Translations under genes and position numbers: made by a program | Shown here: piece after piece, positions 61,021 through 64,000 of the stretch | How positions within the stretch are numbered: position 1 is the first letter of the stretch | Layout of the letters: each line of letters begins with the position of its first letter | Assembly (NCBI RefSeq): GCF_001653715.1 | Contig: NZ_LWHQ01000022.1 | Coordinates: 120,751 to 184,750, forward strand | DNA from: Methylobacterium platani | Lineage (GTDB): Bacteria > Pseudomonadota > Alphaproteobacteria > Rhizobiales > Beijerinckiaceae | Reading direction: 5' to 3' | Length of the DNA stretch: 64,000 nt | The notes under the pieces: generated by a model | What the model was told of the DNA's origin: nothing | The model's input: the letters and a program-made list of their open reading frames with translations, nothing else | The model's database searches: none

Positions 61021-61887
61021 TCAGACCGCGACGTTGTCGATGAGGCGCGTGCGGCCGAGATGGGCCGCTGCCAGCACCCGCGCCGGGCCCGCGACCCGGT
61101 CGAGCGGCGCCAGGCTCTCGGCGTCGTTGACCGAGAGGTACTGCACCGGCCCGAACCCCGCCGCTTCGAGCCCGGCCCGGCCCTCCGCCAGGGCGGGTGC
61201 GGTCGGCGCGCCGCCGCGCACGGCCTCGGCCACCCGGTGCAGCACCGCGTGCATCGCCGGCGCCGCCCGCCGCTCCTCGTCCGAGAGGTAGCGGTTGCGC
61301 GACGACATCGCGAGGCCGTCGGGTTCCCGCACCGTCGGGACGCCCTCGATCGCGACCGGGATGTCGAGGTCGCGGGCCGCGCGGCGGATCACCTGGAGCT
61401 GCTGGAAATCCTTCTCGCCGAACAGGGCCCGGTCGGGCAGGCCCTGCAGCAGGAGCTTCGTCACCACCGTGGCGACGCCGGCGAAATGCCCGGGCCGCAG
61501 CGGCCCGCACAGCACCTCCGTCAGCCCCGCCACCGTCACGGTGGTGGAGAAGCCCGGCGGGTACATCGTGCCCAGGTCCGGCAGGTAGGCGGCATCCGCC
61601 CCGGCCCGCGCCAGGAGGGCGAGGTCGGCCTCCAGCACGCGCGGGTAGCGCGAGAAATCCTCGCTCGGGCCGAACTGCGTCGGGTTGACGAAGATGCTGA
61701 CCACGACCCGCCGGCAGCTCTCCTGCGCCTGCCGCACCAGGGCGAGGTGCCCCTCGTGCAGCGCCCCCATGGTCGGCACCAGCGCCACCCCCTCGCCGGC
61801 CTCGCGCCAGGTCCGGACCTGCGCCCGTAGGGCGGCGACGTCGCCGAGCCGCAAGACGGGGCCGGCAGGGGAGGCGGGTGGCGTCAT
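61021..61887 (-). CDS. panC: Pantothenate synthetase
   Basis: A 288-residue PanC that joins pantoate and beta-alanine with ATP. The motifs VPTMGALHEGHLALV, IFVNPTQFGPSEDF, LFGEKDFQQL and MSSRNRYLS are all intact. It is a single gene convergent with dapD; no panB or panD is adjacent. Confidence 0.97.
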   Translation of the reverse strand: MTPPASPAGPVLRLGDVAALRAQVRTWREAGEGVALVPTMGALHEGHLALVRQAQESCRRVVVSIFVNPTQFGPSEDFSRYPRVLEADLALLARAGADAAYLPDLGTMYPPGFSTTVTVAGLTEVLCGPLRPGHFAGVATVVTKLLLQGLPDRALFGEKDFQQLQVIRRAARDLDIPVAIEGVPTVREPDGLAMSSRNRYLSDEERRAAPAMHAVLHRVAEAVRGGAPTAPALAEGRAGLEAAGFGPVQYLSVNDAESLAPLDRVAGPARVLAAAHLGRTRLIDNVAV

Positions 61888-62082
61888 CGTTGATCTCCGG
61901 TCGGTCGAGCCGGCGGGAGGGTAGTCGGGGTGGGAGCGGGGCGCCAGGGTCGTGTCGCGCGAGGAGATGTGAGACCTTCGCCCACCTCCAGCCGGTCGTC
62001 GCCGGGATGCGGGAATCCGGTATCCCCGTCATCCCGCCGCTACGGGTTCGAAAACTCTGGGTAAGGTGGTGCGAATCGTCCG

Positions 62083-62666
62083 ATGCCGAGCCGGACCGTG
62101 CCTGCGCCGGATGCACTCTACCCGCTTGAGTTCTTCGTCGGCGCCACGCCCCTCTCGCTTCAGGCGAAGGCGGCCTCGAAGGCGCGATGGATGGACTCCG
62201 TGAGACAGGCGGCCCGGGCGCGTATCGATGCGACGGACGATCCCGGCTTCGCCGAGGAAGAGCCATTCCGTCTCACGATCGACGACTTTCCAAGCGCGCC
62301 CATGGTGGGCGACATCGACAATATCGTGACGCCGATCGCCGGCTGTTCGACGGCCGCCCCGATCGGCACCTCCACGTCGCGATCATGGCGAGCGATCCGC
62401 TCCGGGCAATCGCGATCCGGCCGAGATCCGCGCGCAGGATGGGGAGATCCGGGCGCTCCACGCCGCGGGCCATCGCCAAGCCGCCGTCGCCAAGCCGCCA
62501 TCGCCAAACCGCCTTCGTCATGGCGTGGGCGTTGCTGGAGGCGGCCTTGCGCGTCGCCCGCGACGAGGCCATGGGCGCCGATCCGCCCGGAACCGTCGTT
62601 CAGGCGCTGGCGATGAACGGCCTGCCTCCTTGCTGTGAAATGGGAAATGAAAAACCGCAACGGTGA
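62083..62666 (+). pseudogene. Frameshifted remnant resembling a RusA-like Holliday junction resolvase
   Basis: From ATG 62083 the frame encodes a start typical of small RusA-like proteins: YPLEFFVGATPLSLQAKA, then a helix, and FPSAPMVGDIDNIVTPI, where the DxDN pattern of the RusA active site appears as GDIDNIVTPI. After about codon 85 this frame loses coding character and the next frame (62187-62666) continues with plausible protein (LFDGRPDRHLHVAIM, then AFVMAWALLEAALRVARDEAMG). A single frameshift near 62335-62350 would join them. RusA proteins are mostly phage-derived. Sequencing error or chance is possible. Confidence 0.4.
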
Positions 62667-62668
62667 TG

Positions 62669-63796
62669 CTAACGAGTGAATTCCGCCACTGCCGAGGCGG
62701 CCTTGAGACCGGTTCCCGTGATGATGACCACCGTCGTCTCGCGGTCCGTGATGGTGCCGGAATTGAACAGCTTGTCGATGGCGCCGGCTGCCGTCGCGCA
62801 GGTCGGCTCAGCGAAGATCCCGTTTCGTGCCAGCCGACGCAGGGCAGCGGCGATCTCGTCCTCGGACAGAGCGATGGTACCGCCGCCGCTCTCCCGCAGG
62901 GCCCCGATGATCTCGCGCAGACGAAGCGGGCGGGTGATTGCCGTCCCTTCGGCGATCGTCCGATGCACGTCGCGCGGCACGGGCGTATCGACCCCGGCCG
63001 TGAAGCTTGCGTCGATCGGGGAGCAGTTCAGCGGCTGAGCGACGAACAGGCGCGGCAATTTCGTGATCTGGCCCGCTTTCAACAGCTCGCGGAATCCGAA
63101 GGCACAGCCCAGCACGCTGCTGCCAGCTCCTGCCGGCATGATGATGTTGTCGGGCGCCTTGAAATCCAGATCCTCCCATATCTCGTAAGCAAACGATTTT
63201 GTGCCCTCGAGAAAGAGTGGCTGCCAATTATGGCTCGCATAAAAAACCCGCTCGGATTGGCGAATGGCTTCCGCTTCGGATTCTTCTCGTGGCCCATCGA
63301 CGAGCTGAACCTCGGCGCCATAGCTCACGACCTGCGCGATTTTGGCGGGAGAGGTGTAGGACGGGGCCAGGATCTTCACGTTGATGCCGCCAGCCGCGCC
63401 GAACCCGGCCACCGAAGACCCACCATTGCCTGAACTGTCTTCCAGCACGGCTTCGATCCCGAGCTGGCGCAGGAAGGACAGCATCACGGACGTTCCGCGA
63501 TCCTTGAAGCTGCTCGTCGGATTGAACCACTCCAGCTTGAAGAAGGGGCGCAGATCGCCCCAGCGCCGCTGCACGAGGGGAGTGCAGCCCTCGCCCATCG
63601 TGATCGGATCCGCGATGTCGCCGGGCAAAGCTGCGCGGTAACGCCAGAGCGAGCGGGTCCCGCGCACGATATCCTCGCGCGAGATGCCGGAACCCGGCGT
63701 GACGAGGAGCGGCGTACGATCGTCCGAGCACCAGCGCGGCTGGCTCAGGGGGTAGAGCCTCCCATTCAGCGGATCGATGTAACTCGCGGCAGTCAT
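62669..63796 (-). CDS. PLP-dependent fold-type II enzyme, threonine-synthase-like
   Basis: A 375-residue enzyme of the threonine synthase/cysteate synthase group. The PLP lysine is in FKLEWFNPTSSFKDRG, the glycine-rich phosphate loop in SSGNGGSSVAGFGAAGGI, and a C-terminal strand VVIITGTGLK contacts the cofactor. True threonine synthases catalyse O-phosphohomoserine to threonine, but stand-alone relatives with this N-terminus (Cys in RWCSDDRTPLL) have other substrates, so the reaction is not assigned. Codon choice is less GC-biased than in neighbours, with more A/T third positions, suggesting later acquisition. It has its own promoter with an inverted repeat. Confidence 0.8.
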   Translation of the reverse strand: MTAASYIDPLNGRLYPLSQPRWCSDDRTPLLVTPGSGISREDIVRGTRSLWRYRAALPGDIADPITMGEGCTPLVQRRWGDLRPFFKLEWFNPTSSFKDRGTSVMLSFLRQLGIEAVLEDSSGNGGSSVAGFGAAGGINVKILAPSYTSPAKIAQVVSYGAEVQLVDGPREESEAEAIRQSERVFYASHNWQPLFLEGTKSFAYEIWEDLDFKAPDNIIMPAGAGSSVLGCAFGFRELLKAGQITKLPRLFVAQPLNCSPIDASFTAGVDTPVPRDVHRTIAEGTAITRPLRLREIIGALRESGGGTIALSEDEIAAALRRLARNGIFAEPTCATAAGAIDKLFNSGTITDRETTVVIITGTGLKAASAVAEFTR

Positions 63797-63837
63797 TGCC
63801 GGACTCCTGTGCGTCAGGCCCGAGACTCGTTCTTGTC

Positions 63838-63878
63838 AATTTATCCAAAATAAAACGAAATGTCCAGGTGGATGGACA
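63838..63878 (-). promoter_or_regulatory. Promoter of the PLP enzyme gene with an inverted repeat
   Basis: On the minus strand TGGACA (63866-63861), 17 bases and TAAATT (63843-63838) form a plausible sigma-70 promoter about 40 bases before the ATG. The -35 hexamer is one half of the inverted repeat TGTCCA-N6-TGGACA (63861-63878), so a regulator binding there would compete with RNA polymerase. The surrounding bases are unusually AT-rich for this genome. Confidence 0.6.
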
Positions 63879-64000
63879 GTCGGATGCGGCCGGTCGGTGC
63901 CCGCGCGCTCGACGGACGCTGCGCCCCGCTGCCTTCCGCCGATTTCCCAGCGGCTTGCCCGTCCCCGGGAGTGAAGGAGCACGGTACACGACACGAGCTC

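Noticed and set aside
63838..63850. TTATCCAAA at 63841 as a DnaA box
   Set aside because: A single 8-of-9 match overlapping a promoter -10 region, with no neighbours.
1..64000. CRISPR arrays, tRNA or rRNA genes, insertion sequences
   Set aside because: No regular direct-repeat arrays, cloverleaf sequences, rRNA signatures or transposase ORFs were found by reading.

Overview
The window is a very GC-rich stretch of chromosome from an alphaproteobacterium. It most likely comes from the Hyphomicrobiales and probably from Methylobacterium or a close relative; this is an inference from gene order, protein families and repeats. The conserved order rho-mnmE-mnmG-rsmG-parA-parB, the secB/timA/mltA/smr group beside it, and four ParB-binding parS-like sites within 14 kb place the right half close to the chromosomal replication origin. 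I see no tRNA, rRNA, CRISPR array, insertion sequence or prophage. The accessory character lies in catabolic operons and in many short palindromic repeats between genes.

Layout. 1-6.8 kb: a tightly overlapping MoxR / DUF58 / DUF4381 / VWA / VWA / TPR / BatD-like operon, predicted to act at the envelope. 7-16 kb: an M20 amidohydrolase, a DadA-like FAD oxidoreductase, a soluble three-PAS chemoreceptor with a PilZ tail, a hybrid histidine kinase and an ATP-dependent dihydroxyacetone kinase. 16-22 kb: a Ros/MucR regulator that lacks zinc ligands, a ferredoxin / ferredoxin reductase / cytochrome P450 operon followed by a Rieske-FAD reductase, and a MarR regulator. 22-23.5 kb: a GntP permease.

23.9-32.4 kb: a divergent catabolic cluster. 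It holds a 4-hydroxybenzoyl-CoA-type thioesterase, a feruloyl-CoA-synthetase-like ligase, two periplasmic binding proteins, an enoyl-CoA hydratase, a 3-hydroxyacyl-CoA dehydrogenase, a DUF849/BKACE cleavage enzyme and a DUF3237 protein. Read together, these fit a CoA-dependent beta-oxidative removal of the C2 side chain of hydroxycinnamates such as ferulate. In this reading the BKACE-family protein sits in the place of a thiolase. That protein has Ala where the family normally has a zinc-binding His. This cluster is the best candidate here for an under-described system.

32.4-38.2 kb: mixed housekeeping and stress genes (PAS/HTH regulator, msrA, mepA, PRC-barrel, EVE domain, LysE exporter). 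38.2-54.3 kb: the origin-proximal core, with secB, timA, mltA, smr, rho, mnmE, mnmG, rsmG, parA, parB, and then holA, lptE and leuS on the opposite strand. 54.4-64 kb: yggS, an L,D-transpeptidase, a DnaQ-like exonuclease, an OmpR-type response regulator, a diguanylate cyclase, a cyclic-nucleotide-binding protein, dapD, panC, a frameshifted RusA-like remnant and a threonine-synthase-like PLP enzyme with its own promoter.

Several repeat families recur: inverted REP doublets (117-267 and 27498-27650), two nearly matching 19-bp-stem palindromes that start exactly on stop codons (21959-22000 and 23883-23924), and long inverted repeats at 8366-8498 and 27689-27834.
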